Of a stretch of DNA of 64,000 nt, positions 35,603 through 44,337 are shown one piece after another. The stretch's first letter is position 1; the number at the start of each line of letters is the position of its first letter. Source of the stretch: Polaromonas sp. GTDB lineage: Bacteria; Pseudomonadota; Gammaproteobacteria; Burkholderiales; Burkholderiaceae_C. The stretch is taken from positions 1 through 64,000 of the forward strand of contig JAQGNE010000058.1 in assembly GCA_028291985.1 (NCBI GenBank), written 5' to 3'. The position numbers were made by a program, and so were the translations under genes. The notes beneath the pieces are model-generated. The model ran no database searches. It worked only from the letters and a program-made list of their open reading frames with translations, and was not told where the DNA came from.

Positions 35603-36880
35603 TCAGCGTCGCTGCGAGCCGCTGGCGCCCGACCAGCTGCCTTGACCCTGCGCGCTGGCCAGGTAGGCCTTCATCAGCTGCGTCGGGTCTTTCATCAGCT
35701 CGTCCTTCCAGGCGCCTAGCCTGATCTGGCCTTCAACCAGGCCGCGCATCACGCCGACGTGCTCGGTCCAGCCCACGCTGTTGCATCCCACCAGCACATC
35801 GTCCTTGAACTGCAGGCTCAAATGCCGCCCGCTCGTCCGATCGGTGAGCTCGGCGTGCTCGCCGCCATTGACGCCTTCCCAATGTCCAAAGCTGGTTGAA
35901 ATCAGCCCCAGCGTGTCCAGCACATTGATCTGTGTCACGCCCTTCAGGCTGGTACATAGCCCCACCATGTTCAGCGCTGCTACCCGGGCCTGGTCGGCAG
36001 CGTTGGGCTGGATGGCGCTGACGATAGTGGTGCCGCTCACCTTGTCAAAAGCCTCGGCACAATCACCTGCTGCATAAATGCCAGGCACGCTGGTTTGCAG
36101 GTGTTCGTCGGTCAGCACCCCTTGCAGGCACGAAATACCGCTGCCCTCCAGGAACCCGATAGCCGGCTTCACGCCGGTGGCGCTGATCACCAGATCGGCC
36201 TCTACCGTCTGGCCATCAGACAGGCGCACCCGAAGTGGAAAGGCCGGCTCGATCGCCTCAACCCGCGTGGCGGTGTACACCGCCACGCCCTTGGTCTGGC
36301 ACCAGTCCTTGATCATGCTGCCCGCCGTGGGGCCCATCATGCGCGGCACCATGCGGTCGCCCATTTCCACCACGCTCAGGCTGACGCCGCGTGCCGCCAG
36401 CGCTTCCATGATGATGCAGCCTATGAATCCAGCACCCATCTGCAGCACGCGCGCGCCGGGCTTGGCCAGCGCCATGATGTTGCGCGCGTCCTGCAGCGTC
36501 CAGCAAGCGTGAACGCCTTCGCTGTCAATGCCGGGTATCGGTGGCCGCGCGGGCTGTGATCCCGTGGCAATCAGCAGCCTGTCAAAACTCAGGCTCTGCT
36601 GGTTGCTCAATGCTATTGTTTTGATAGCCACATCTACCCACTCCGCCTGGTCCTGGATCACATTTACCTTCAAATCTGAAAAATGCGACGGGCTTTTCCG
36701 CAAGTAGGTGCCTGCCTCGTTGATATTGCCCATCAACAGGTAAGGAATCGCCATGCGCGAATACGGCGGCTCGGCCTCACCGCCCACCAGGGTGATGATG
36801 TCGCTGGGCGCATGCTTGCGGATGGTCTCAGCCGCAATGACGCCGGCAGGGCCGGCACCGAGGATGACGTGGTGGGTCAT
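35603..36880 (-). CDS. aorC: FAD-dependent NAD(P) oxidoreductase subunit of aldehyde oxidoreductase
   Basis: 425 residues from ATG 36880 (MTHHVILGAGPAG); the longer frame is rejected. FAD motif GAGPAG at residues 8-13, a second Rossmann GAGFIG, and YAAGDCAEA near the C-terminal FAD site mark a rubredoxin/nitrite-reductase-like flavoprotein. In the Aromatoleum-type AOR, AorC passes electrons to NAD+. Residues 84-90 (VAIKTIA) are encoded by the palindromic core of repeat family 1 (copy F). It lies 149 bp after aorB. Confidence 0.85.
   Translation of the reverse strand: MTHHVILGAGPAGVIAAETIRKHAPSDIITLVGGEAEPPYSRMAIPYLLMGNINEAGTYLRKSPSHFSDLKVNVIQDQAEWVDVAIKTIALSNQQSLSFDRLLIATGSQPARPPIPGIDSEGVHACWTLQDARNIMALAKPGARVLQMGAGFIGCIIMEALAARGVSLSVVEMGDRMVPRMMGPTAGSMIKDWCQTKGVAVYTATRVEAIEPAFPLRVRLSDGQTVEADLVISATGVKPAIGFLEGSGISCLQGVLTDEHLQTSVPGIYAAGDCAEAFDKVSGTTIVSAIQPNAADQARVAALNMVGLCTSLKGVTQINVLDTLGLISTSFGHWEGVNGGEHAELTDRTSGRHLSLQFKDDVLVGCNSVGWTEHVGVMRGLVEGQIRLGAWKDELMKDPTQLMKAYLASAQGQGSWSGASGSQRR
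36611..36630. repeat. Two-hairpin repeat (family 1), core-only copy F, inside coding sequence
   Basis: TGCTATTGTTTTGATAGCCA, the central palindrome with arms GCTAT/ATAGC, read in frame within aorC. The AGCCC hairpin half is not recognisable. Confidence 0.6.
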
Positions 36881-36916
36881 GGGTTTTCCGAAAAAGTAAG
36901 ACACATTTCCCGGGCC

Positions 36917-36931
36917 TTCCCCGGCGGGGAA
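36917..36931. other. Hairpin in the aorB-aorC gap
   Basis: TTCCCC-GGC-GGGGAA, perfect 6-bp arms in the 149-bp spacer between two co-directional genes. It may affect relative expression of aorC or mRNA stability; no T-tract follows. Otherwise the spacer has no gene. Confidence 0.4.
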
Positions 36932-37029
36932 AGCTGGGAGGGGTGGCGGCGCTTGGGTATCGCTGCCGCCCAACGGATGAAGAGGCCCCCCAGCCTCGCA
37001 TTCCTGCAGCGGTGGAACGCGCAAAACTT

Positions 37030-38877
37030 TTATAACCCCAGCCGCTCCCGCGTTGCCGCCGTCGGCCGGCCTTCCGGGTCCCAGCCACGCGCTTCGTAGT
37101 ACTTCGGCAGCATGTCGGGCAGCATGCTGACCTTGCCTTTGGCGGGGCCGGTTTTGGCGGCTTCCGTCAACAGTCGCTTGGGAAGCGAGTCGTCAGCCTT
37201 GGTAAAGCCGGCTGCATTGTTGAACTCGCGCTCGAGGTTCCAGATGCGCTCGCCGATTTTTCCAAGCTCTTCTGTTGTGTACTGATCGCCAATGGCACCT
37301 TGCAGCTGCGGCGCGAGGTCAGCCAGGCCCCAGGCAAAAGTGGTGAAGACACACAGACCGGACGAGTCAAAAGCTGCTGTCGCATCCTGAAAAGCCTTGA
37401 CCAGCTCGGGCTTGCCTTCATGCTCCAGCGGGTCAGTCTTGACCGGTATGCCCAGCACTTCAGATGCAATCGTGTAGCCACGCAGGTGGCAGCCGCCGCG
37501 GTTACTGGTGGCGTAGGCCAGGCCGATGCCCTGGATGCTACGGCCGTCATAGGCCGGGAACTCCTGCCCTTTTGAAGTCATCGACAAATCAGGGTGCCCA
37601 AACTTGGCCGTCAGGCGTTTGGAACCCTGCCCTATCTCCTTGCCAAAGCCGCGGCCGGCGACGGTTTCCTCAACAAAAAACGTCAGTGCTTTCGTCGAGC
37701 CAAAAGGTGCCTCGATGCCGAGCTGCTCTTTGGTGAGCACACCCATTTCATAGAGCTCCATCACCGCGCCCACCGTCGCGCCAAAGCTGATCGGATCAAT
37801 ACCCTGCTCGTTGCAGATCATGGTGGCATATTGCAGCGCCTCCAGATCCTTGACGCCATTGGCAGCGCCCAAAGCCCAGGCGGCTTCATATTCCAACCCG
37901 CCCGACGCGCCCCAGTATTGCGGCTTGTTGGCCACGGTGTAGTGGGTCTCGTCCATCTTGCTGATACGGCCGCAGGCAATGGTGCAGCCGAAGCAGGCCT
38001 GGTTGGTCACCAGTTGCTTCTTGCCGTCGGTGTCGCGCGGCGTGGCCATGGCTTCGGCAGAAATGTCTTTCGCGCTTTCGAACTGCACATCCTGGTGGTT
38101 GCGGGTGGGCAGGCCGCCGACTTCATTGATGACGTTCATCAACACCTGGGTGCCAAAGGTCGGCAGGCCCTGCCCGGTCACGGCGTTGTCGGCCAGGATT
38201 TTTTTCTTCTCCTTCACCGCTTTCATGAAGGCTTTCGGGTCATGGAAGTTGCCCACGCCTATCGTTCCGCGCACGGCGATCGCCTTGAGGTTTTTGCTGC
38301 CCATGACGGTGCCCACGCCGGAGCGGCCAGCGGCGCGGTGCAGGTCGTTGACCACAGCGGCAAACAGCACGCCGTTTTCGCCAGCGGTGCCAATGCTCGA
38401 TACCCGAGTCAGGGGGTCCTGAAGGCTGGCCTTGAGGGTGGCTTCGGTCTCCCACACGCTCTTGCCCCACAGGTGGCTGGCATCGCGCAGTTCGGCCAGG
38501 TTGTCGTTGATGTAGAGGTAAACCGGGGTCGGGCTTTTGCCTTCAAAAATGACCATGTCCCAGCCGGCCATCTTGAGTTCGGCTCCCCAATAACCCCCCG
38601 AGTTGGAGCAGGCAATCGCACCCGTTAACGGGCTCTTGGTAATGACCGTGTAGCGCCCGCCGGTCGAGGCCATCGTGCCGGTCAGCGGCCCGGTCGCCCA
38701 GATAATTTTGTTGCCCGGCGAGAGCGGGTCAACCTTGGGGTCGACCTCTTCCACCAGGTATTTGGAGCCCAGGCCACGCGAGCCCAGGTAGGTGCGCGCC
38801 CAGTCCATGTTGAGCGGCTCTGACTTGACGATTCCCGACGTGAGATCGACGCGAAGGATTTTTCTGGCCCATGACAT
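37030..38877 (-). CDS. aorB: Aldehyde:ferredoxin oxidoreductase catalytic subunit (tungstopterin)
   Basis: 615 residues, the usual AOR length. The N-terminus ILRVDLTSG and GSRGLGSKYL are family marks; AGRSGVGTVMGSKNLKAIAVRG is the pterin-binding region; QACFGCTIACG gives Cys295, Cys298 and Cys302, and a later SSGLCVF provides the fourth 4Fe-4S ligand. The enzyme oxidises aldehydes to carboxylic acids. AORs normally use tungsten, and a tungstate importer is encoded at 43489-45766. It is flanked by aorA and aorC, as in the Aromatoleum three-subunit AOR. Confidence 0.93.
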   Translation of the reverse strand: MSWARKILRVDLTSGIVKSEPLNMDWARTYLGSRGLGSKYLVEEVDPKVDPLSPGNKIIWATGPLTGTMASTGGRYTVITKSPLTGAIACSNSGGYWGAELKMAGWDMVIFEGKSPTPVYLYINDNLAELRDASHLWGKSVWETEATLKASLQDPLTRVSSIGTAGENGVLFAAVVNDLHRAAGRSGVGTVMGSKNLKAIAVRGTIGVGNFHDPKAFMKAVKEKKKILADNAVTGQGLPTFGTQVLMNVINEVGGLPTRNHQDVQFESAKDISAEAMATPRDTDGKKQLVTNQACFGCTIACGRISKMDETHYTVANKPQYWGASGGLEYEAAWALGAANGVKDLEALQYATMICNEQGIDPISFGATVGAVMELYEMGVLTKEQLGIEAPFGSTKALTFFVEETVAGRGFGKEIGQGSKRLTAKFGHPDLSMTSKGQEFPAYDGRSIQGIGLAYATSNRGGCHLRGYTIASEVLGIPVKTDPLEHEGKPELVKAFQDATAAFDSSGLCVFTTFAWGLADLAPQLQGAIGDQYTTEELGKIGERIWNLEREFNNAAGFTKADDSLPKRLLTEAAKTGPAKGKVSMLPDMLPKYYEARGWDPEGRPTAATRERLGL

Positions 38878-38899
38878 ATTCGTGTACTCCTTTAAAGGC

Positions 38900-39403
38900 T
38901 CAGGCAGATGCTTGCGGCAACGAAGGACCGGTAGCGGGCGACTGGTTGCCCAGCTTGTCGGCCCACTGTTTCATGCGGTCAAGGCCGGTCCAGTTGGCGT
39001 CGATGAAGGTGATCGCACCGGTTGGGCAGGCATCGGCGCAGGCCGGTTCACCGCCGCACAAATCGCACTTTTGCACCTTGCCGGTTTCCTGCACATAGTT
39101 GATGGTGCCGAACGGGCAGGCGATGGTGCAGACCTTGCAGCCGACGCAGGTCGAGTCGTTGACCACCTTGGCGCCTGTTAACACATCCAGCGTGATGGCT
39201 TCGACCGGGCAGGCATGGAGGCACCAGGCTTCGTCGCATTGGGTGCAGGTGTAGGGCACCTTCTTGCCGGTGTCATGAAACTCGAACACCTTGATGCGCG
39301 ACTTGGCGGTGGCAAAAATGCCATAGTTCTCAAATGAGCAGGCCATTTCGCACTGCAGGCAGCCGGTGCATTTTTCAGGGTTGATGTGCAGCACTTTTTG
39401 CAT
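38900..39403 (-). CDS. aorA: Four-cluster 4Fe-4S ferredoxin-type subunit of aldehyde oxidoreductase
   Basis: 167 residues from ATG 39403, preceded by AGGAG; a start at 39439 is less likely. Sixteen cysteines form four cluster motifs: CTGCLQCEMAC, CTQCDEAWCLHAC, CVGCKVCTIAC and CDLCGGEPACADAC. This is the HycB/DMSO-reductase-B-like electron-transfer subunit. Family knowledge places AorA between the tungsten subunit AorB and the flavin subunit AorC. It is the first gene of the operon, 22 bp ahead of aorB. The 275-bp region 39404-39678 is divergent with crcB and should hold both promoters. Confidence 0.9.
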   Translation of the reverse strand: MQKVLHINPEKCTGCLQCEMACSFENYGIFATAKSRIKVFEFHDTGKKVPYTCTQCDEAWCLHACPVEAITLDVLTGAKVVNDSTCVGCKVCTIACPFGTINYVQETGKVQKCDLCGGEPACADACPTGAITFIDANWTGLDRMKQWADKLGNQSPATGPSLPQASA

Positions 39404-39678
39404 GTTGTCTCCTGGGGTGATAACGCTTACGGCAGCCACGGCACGATGCCCGCCCGCCGCTATGAAACCAGTTGCCTAGCCATTCTTGGGGGCCGCGGCT
39501 TCATCGTTGCTAGTGCTTACCCTTGCACCGGCTGCCCTGGCATAACAAATTCTCAAGCTGAGACGCCCGAAAACGCACGGGTCAGCTCCAGCCAGCCCGG
39601 GCCGATGCCTGTCCAGCCTGCATCCCGCCTCGGTTAAAGTCAGGCCGCCCTTACTTTTGCCTGACCGCACTTACTTTC

Positions 39679-40062
39679 ATGCTGCCCGTTGTTGCCATCT
39701 GCCTGGGCGCCTCGCTGGGTGCGCTGGCGCGCTGGGGCCTGGCCACATGGCTGAGCCCGGGCGGGCTGATTCCCTGGGGCACCGTGGTGGCCAACCTGAT
39801 AGGCGGCTACCTGGTCGGGGTTGCGGTGGCGGTATTCCAGTCGATGCCGCACCTGGACCCTGTCTGGCGCCTGCTCCTGATCACCGGCTTTCTGGGCGGG
39901 CTGACAACCTTTTCGTCGTTTTCAGCCGAAGTCACCGAATTTCTAATGACCGGCCGCTACGGTCTTGCGCTTGCCACAGCATCGGTTCATGTGATGGGAT
40001 CACTCATCATGACGATGATCGGCATCAAGACTGCTCTGTGTTTTATAGCTACAAACCGTTGA
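39679..40062 (+). CDS. crcB: Fluoride channel CrcB/Fluc
   Basis: 127 residues with four hydrophobic helices. GTVVANLIGGYLVG and GFLGGLTTFSSFSAEV are the Fluc signatures, with the Na+ and fluoride-track residues. It exports fluoride as a dual-topology dimer. The last residues CFIATNR and the stop come from repeat copy G. It is divergent from the AOR operon. I found no convincing fluoride riboswitch upstream. Confidence 0.93.
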   Translation: MLPVVAICLGASLGALARWGLATWLSPGGLIPWGTVVANLIGGYLVGVAVAVFQSMPHLDPVWRLLLITGFLGGLTTFSSFSAEVTEFLMTGRYGLALATASVHVMGSLIMTMIGIKTALCFIATNR

Positions 40063-40090
40063 TAAATAAGGCTTATAAGCCTATTTCGCT
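40042..40090 (+). repeat. Two-hairpin dispersed repeat (family 1), copy G, overlapping the crcB 3' end
   Basis: TTTATAGCTACAAACC, a spacer, then AAGGCTTATAAGCCTATTT, where GGCTTATAAGCC is itself palindromic. It supplies the last six sense codons of crcB and its stop. Confidence 0.65.
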
Positions 40091-40184
40091 ATAAATATCC
40101 GTTTTTTTGAGTGGCGCCGGGTATCGGCTTTTCGCAGCACAGCAGTCAACTACAGGCACCCGGACCTCACGGTGCAAGGGCGAC

Positions 40185-41381
40185 TGGCCACAATGCGCCA
40201 TGAACACCCTGACGGCTCCGGGCCTGGCGCAACGGCAGCAGCCCCCACCGGCTGGCGCGCATCGCCCAGGCGCGGGAAGCGGTGCTGTATGGCGGAAGCG
40301 GCGCCACCGGCCAACCGCCACTTGTCGAACACGGGATACACAACTCATGGCGGCGCTGCCTGCAAGCGGGCACCGGCCCGAGCATGCACCTTTTTGTCGC
40401 TGCCGACCGCGCCGCCTCGCGGCGCACCTAAGAGTCCAGCCGCCAGGCCGGTGCTGCAAGAGCTGGGCCGGGCAATTGCCGACACGCGCTATTTCACCAT
40501 CCTCACGGACCACAACGGGCTCGTTGTCGACGTCAACGGTGCCATCGACCGGCAGGACCGGCGCGCCGACCTCATCACCCGCATCGGCACCGACCTGTCC
40601 GGGCGTCAGCTGGCCACCACTGCCATCGGCGCGGCTCTCGCCGAACTGCAACCGGTGTGGTCGCACCCTGGCGAGTAACTTTTTGAAGCGAATGCGGTTT
40701 ACAGCTGCGCTGGCGCGCCGCTCTTCGGGCCCGACCGCCAGTGTGTTGCCATGCCGGATCTAACCGGTATCGAGGCGGCCGAGCGGCCTGAACTCAAGCA
40801 CCTGGTCAATCGGTCGGCCCGCAGCATCGAGAGCGCCCTGACGCTGACCTGCTTGGCATCGCCACTGCACCGCAAGGGTCTGCTGCTACGCCTGCACTGG
40901 CCAGGCCAGGCAGAGCATCGGGCGACGAAACCGATGGCATGGTTACCGGGACGCTGACGGCTTTGTGCTGGGCGCCAACCAGGCGGCGCGGCAGATGGCG
41001 CCGCAAACCTGCGCACTTTCTCCGACAGCTGCAGCGCAGGCTGGCGGCGCTGCCGTCCACGCCGGCGAGATGTTTGCCGTTGCCTGTGACATGCTGTTCG
41101 AGGCGGCGCGCCAGCACTCTGGCACAGCCACCAACGGGCTCGAAATTCCGCTGTGGAGCGGCCTGCGGCTTCAGGCCCTGCCTGTGATGCCGGGGCGAAG
41201 CGCCAGCTCCCGGGTGCCTGCAGATTCGCGGCCGGCGCCCATGCAGTCCCTGAAGGATGTGGAGACAGCGCTGATACGACAGGCCGTGACCGAAGCGCGT
41301 GGCAATGTGATGGAGGCTGCGCGCCAGTTGGGTATCAGCCGCGCCACCGTGTATCGCCGGCTAGGTGCCCGGGAGCATTAA
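40185..41381 (+). pseudogene. Decayed GAF-domain/Fis-type transcriptional regulator (AcoR-like, no AAA+ domain)
   Basis: Translated fragments line up as one protein in shifting frames. First RLARIAQAREAVLYGG...SWRRCLQAG, ending at a stop near 40430. Then VLQELGRAIADTRYFTILTD...TTAIGAALAELQPVW, ending at an in-frame TAA at 40676. The same frame continues LFEANAVYSCAGAPLFGPD...LLLRLHWPG. After a probable one-base loss near 40930 it resumes as GANQAARQM to the C-terminal Fis helix-turn-helix LKDVETALIRQAV...ARQLGISRATVYRRL. At least two frameshifts and one stop make it nonfunctional. There is no room for an AAA+ domain. It may once have regulated the AOR operon or crcB (inference). Confidence 0.8.
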
Positions 41382-41515
41382 ACGGGCCACGCCTTTTGCC
41401 TTTGTATGCCCGGCCTATCGCTCATCCGAGCCCGCCCTTGAAGGATGCAAACGTGCCAGGCAAAGACCAGGGCCGTTGACTGGAAACGCATCCCCCGCAG
41501 ATAGTGTGGCAACCC

Positions 41516-42055
41516 CTAGTGCTTGTGTTTGCTCAGGTCATGGCCAGCCGCCGTGCTGTCGGCTGAGGGCGGCCTGGCGGCCACCGGCGCAGCGGCCATC
41601 ACCGGGACTTTCAATTCCACTTTCGATGCCACGCCTTTTGCATTTTCAAGTAGCAAGGTAACTGGCACCACGGTGCCCGTCTTCAGCGGCGCTTTCAGGT
41701 CCATCAGCATCACATGGTACGAACCCGGCCTGAGCTGCACGGTCTTGCCAGCGGCCAGTTCCAGCGCCGGCACGGCGCGCATCCGCATGATGTCGCCATC
41801 CATCCGCATCTCATGCACCTCGGCAACACCAGCCACTGGCGTTGACACGCCGACCAGCCGGGTGCTCTCTCTGGCCGTGAGACTCATGAAGGCGCCGGTG
41901 CCGCTCTGGCCTTGCACCGCAACGCGGATCCAGGCGCCGTCGACCTGAACGAGGGCTTTCTGCGCCAGCGCGGCCGTACTCCCCGCTCCCAGCGTGAGTG
42001 CCACAACCATGGCTGCCAGTGCACCCAGCGGGCTTGAAAAATAGCGATACATCAT
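41516..42055 (-). CDS. Periplasmic copper chaperone PCu(A)C
   Basis: 179 residues from ATG 42055, chosen for AAGGA 6 bp upstream. A signal peptide ends near STAALAQ. The copper site HxM...M...HxM is visible as VHEMRMDGDIMRM and GSYHVMLMDL. The C-terminus is His-rich (GHDLSKHKH), possibly an extra metal-binding tail. It delivers Cu(I) to cytochrome oxidase or scavenges copper. The neighbours are a YcnI-like protein and a DUF2946 protein, a common copper-handling set. Confidence 0.9.
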   Translation of the reverse strand: MMYRYFSSPLGALAAMVVALTLGAGSTAALAQKALVQVDGAWIRVAVQGQSGTGAFMSLTARESTRLVGVSTPVAGVAEVHEMRMDGDIMRMRAVPALELAAGKTVQLRPGSYHVMLMDLKAPLKTGTVVPVTLLLENAKGVASKVELKVPVMAAAPVAARPPSADSTAAGHDLSKHKH

Positions 42056-42128
42056 GTGAGTTCCTTGGGTGAAGTTGCTGTTTGCCATGCTGCGGTGCAG
42101 CGGCAGGATGGTGGGAGATGCCGGTGCT

Positions 42129-42692
42129 TCAATGGTGGTGCCCGCCGCCGCTGGCAGGCATAAGCTCCAGCACGGCGGCCGGGTATTTCAGCTCATGCGG
42201 CGGCTGCCCGGGCTTCGGTGTCTCAGTCCAGTCAACCCGGCCTTCTTCGCACACCTGGCTGACGGCCCAATACAGCGTTCCAGCGCTGGCGGGCAGTTTG
42301 CCCTGCAACACGAATTCGTCATACCAGGCGCCCTGCAGATAGTCGGCCGGGCTTTTGGCTGTCCAGCTGATCCGCGCCACATCTTCGGTCACGCTTTTGC
42401 CGTTACGCATCACGGGTTGCTCCAGCCTGCCCTGGGCGATGTCAATGGCCCAGCCGGGCTTGGGCATGGGCTTGGCGCCCTCCACGCCAGTGGGGATGTT
42501 CACCACAATTTGCCTGATGGGTGAGGTTCCGCAGCCATGCCCGACCTGGAAGGTGGCCTTGTAATAACTGCCCGCCAGCGCGGCCTGGTATTCCAGCGTC
42601 ATATGCGCTGCCGCAGGTACGGAAAATAAGCAAAAAGTGACGCCAGACCAAGCGTGGCACGCACAGGTAGCTATTTTTTTGATAGTAGTCAT
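42129..42692 (-). CDS. YcnI-like (DUF1775) copper-binding protein
   Basis: 187 residues from ATG 42692; the longer frame is rejected. The signal peptide ends AAA, leaving a histidine at the mature N-terminus (HMTLEYQAALAGSYYKATFQVGHGC), which with a conserved Trp forms the mononuclear copper site in YcnI proteins. IRQIVVNIPTGV follows, and the protein ends GGGHHH. Codons 2-9 are encoded by the core of repeat copy H. It lies 73 bp upstream of the PCu(A)C gene on the same strand. Confidence 0.87.
   Translation of the reverse strand: MTTIKKIATCACHAWSGVTFCLFSVPAAAHMTLEYQAALAGSYYKATFQVGHGCGTSPIRQIVVNIPTGVEGAKPMPKPGWAIDIAQGRLEQPVMRNGKSVTEDVARISWTAKSPADYLQGAWYDEFVLQGKLPASAGTLYWAVSQVCEEGRVDWTETPKPGQPPHELKYPAAVLELMPASGGGHHH
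42665..42690. repeat. Two-hairpin repeat (family 1), core-only copy H, at the start of a CDS
   Basis: AGGTAGCTATTTTTTTGATAGTAG, the central palindrome, read in frame as TTIKKIAT at residues 2-9 of the YcnI-like protein (the basic start of its signal peptide). Confidence 0.55.
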
Positions 42693-42932
42693 GAATTGGT
42701 TCTCACAGAATGTAGGTTGCAGTGACACAAAAAAGGCCACGGTTTTGAAAGCTGTGTTGCCACGCTGACATCCGCCCTTGCAGCCGATGGGCCGAGCGCC
42801 GCAACGGTCGATACGGCGCAGCAGATCCGCCCGCGCGTGCTGCTGGCGGCTCTGAAAACGGGTGATCGAAGATGCAGGCATTGCCTGCTCGGGGCCCACG
42901 CTGCACGTCAGCACGCAGCGCCGTCGGTCTGT

Positions 42933-43337
42933 TCAACAGGCCAGCGGCGGCCCGCGGCTGAACGGCAGCCCGGTAATGGACGGAACAGTATGGGCTGGCA
43001 AACGCGTGGCAGCGACACCGCTTTCCGGCAGGGAAGGAATGACAGGCAGCGCCAGTAGTGGCAGCATTTTTGCCATCGATCCGCACAGGTCGCAATGCGA
43101 GCCGTCGGCGTCGGAGCTTCCATCGTCAGGCGCACCCAGGGTACTACCCGCAGCAGTATCAGTACCAGACGACTTGAGACTGCAGATGCCGCCGAACCTT
43201 CCGCCCTGCACCTCTTGCGCCAGCATGGCCGCAGGTGCCAGCAATGCAGACAGGACCGCCACAAAACTCAGCAGCACCGCAAGGCGCGACCAGAGGCTCA
43301 GCGGGGATCTGATGGGGATTGATGTGTGCGGCATCAC
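42933..43337 (-). CDS. DUF2946 family protein
   Basis: 134 residues. An N-terminal hydrophobic segment (about 15-40) is followed by ICSLKSSG and SHCDLCGSM, a Cys pair typical of DUF2946, then a hydrophobic stretch (LPLLALPVIP). DUF2946 genes frequently accompany copper genes, as here. Its function is unknown. The 240-bp gap to the YcnI-like gene has nothing I can support; 43338-43488 is also empty. Confidence 0.72.
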   Translation of the reverse strand: MMPHTSIPIRSPLSLWSRLAVLLSFVAVLSALLAPAAMLAQEVQGGRFGGICSLKSSGTDTAAGSTLGAPDDGSSDADGSHCDLCGSMAKMLPLLALPVIPSLPESGVAATRLPAHTVPSITGLPFSRGPPLAC

Positions 43338-43488
43338 ACCGAAATTATAGGAACGAGGCGCAGATGCGGCACATTATTTTTTTAAGCCAGCTGGCTATTT
43401 CCTCTTGGCCGGCCATGACAACGCTTGCTGTTCATGCACTGGCGCCTGCCATGCCGGCGTGTCACGAAAAGCCGGGAGCAGCGCTGCC

Positions 43489-44337
43489 TTATCGGGCGGC
43501 ATTCGGAAAGAACAATTGGTGCCCCCCAATCCTGTAAGCCGCAATCACGCCTTGCCCTGCGGATGATGTCACCCAGTCAACAAACTTTTGCGCCTCTGTC
43601 GCCCTGGTTTGCGGGTGTTTGGCAGGGTTGACGACCATCACACCATACTGGTTGAACAGCTTGGTGTCGCCCTCCACCAGCACGGCCAGATCCGCCCGGT
43701 TCTTGAAAGCCAGCCAGGTGCCGCGGTCAGCCAGCGCGTACCCACCGCTGCTGGCCGCGATATTGAGCGCCGGCCCCATGCCGCAGCCGCAGGCCTTGTA
43801 ACGGGTAAAAGCCGGCTTGTCGGAGGGTGTGTCAACGCCGGCTGATTTCCAGTAGCGCAGCTCGGCGGCATGCGTGCCGCTCTTGTCGCCGCGTGACACG
43901 AAGTTGGCGTTGCCAGCGCTGATTTTTTTCAAGGCTTCGGTGATGTCCCTGCCTTTGGTGTTTGCCGGATCATCGACCGGGCCAACCAGCACGAAGTCGT
44001 TGTACATGACGGGAAAACGCTTGACGGCAAAACCTTCAGCCACCACTTTTTCTTCAGCTGGCTGGTCATGCACAAACAGAAGGTCGGCATCACCCCGGCG
44101 GGCCATGTCAATGGCCTGGCCGGTGCCGACTGCGACCACCTTGATGTCTATGCCGGTGACCTTCTTGAACTCGGGCAGCAAATGTGGAAACAGGCCTGAT
44201 TGCTCGGTCGATGTGGTGGACGCCATCACGACCGTGTTGCTTTGTGCTATTGAAAAAGTAGCTACAAGCCCGCTTATTACAAGGGTCAAAGGCCTGAGAT
44301 GCTTGAATATGCTTTGGGGTATCCACCATCCGCTCAC
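43489..44337 (-). CDS. tupA: Tungstate ABC transporter substrate-binding protein
   Basis: 282 residues with a GTG start overlapping tupC by 4 bp. The mature protein begins near SNTVVMASTTSTEQSGL, the TupA oxyanion-binding segment (TTTS-like), with VVAVGTGQAIDMARRGDADLLFVHD next. It binds tungstate very tightly in the periplasm. The signal-peptide hydrophobic core, residues 15-31 (LRPLTLVISGLVATFSIA), is encoded entirely by repeat copy I. The operon order on the minus strand is tupB-tupC-tupA; the AOR operon nearby is the likely consumer of tungsten. Confidence 0.92.
   Translation of the reverse strand: MSGWWIPQSIFKHLRPLTLVISGLVATFSIAQSNTVVMASTTSTEQSGLFPHLLPEFKKVTGIDIKVVAVGTGQAIDMARRGDADLLFVHDQPAEEKVVAEGFAVKRFPVMYNDFVLVGPVDDPANTKGRDITEALKKISAGNANFVSRGDKSGTHAAELRYWKSAGVDTPSDKPAFTRYKACGCGMGPALNIAASSGGYALADRGTWLAFKNRADLAVLVEGDTKLFNQYGVMVVNPAKHPQTRATEAQKFVDWVTSSAGQGVIAAYRIGGHQLFFPNAAR
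44244..44295 (+). repeat. Two-hairpin dispersed repeat (family 1), copy I, inside the tupA signal peptide
   Basis: Core TGCTATTGAAAAAGTAGCTA, then CAAGCCC, a spacer, AAGGGTC and AAAGGCC. It is full-length and read on the complementary strand in frame within tupA. Confidence 0.7.

Noticed and set aside
39404..39678. Possible fluoride riboswitch before crcB
   Set aside because: GGCACGATGCCCGCC near 39442 faintly resembles the 5' part, but the second conserved GCTGATG block is not found at a suitable distance. A covariance-model search would decide.
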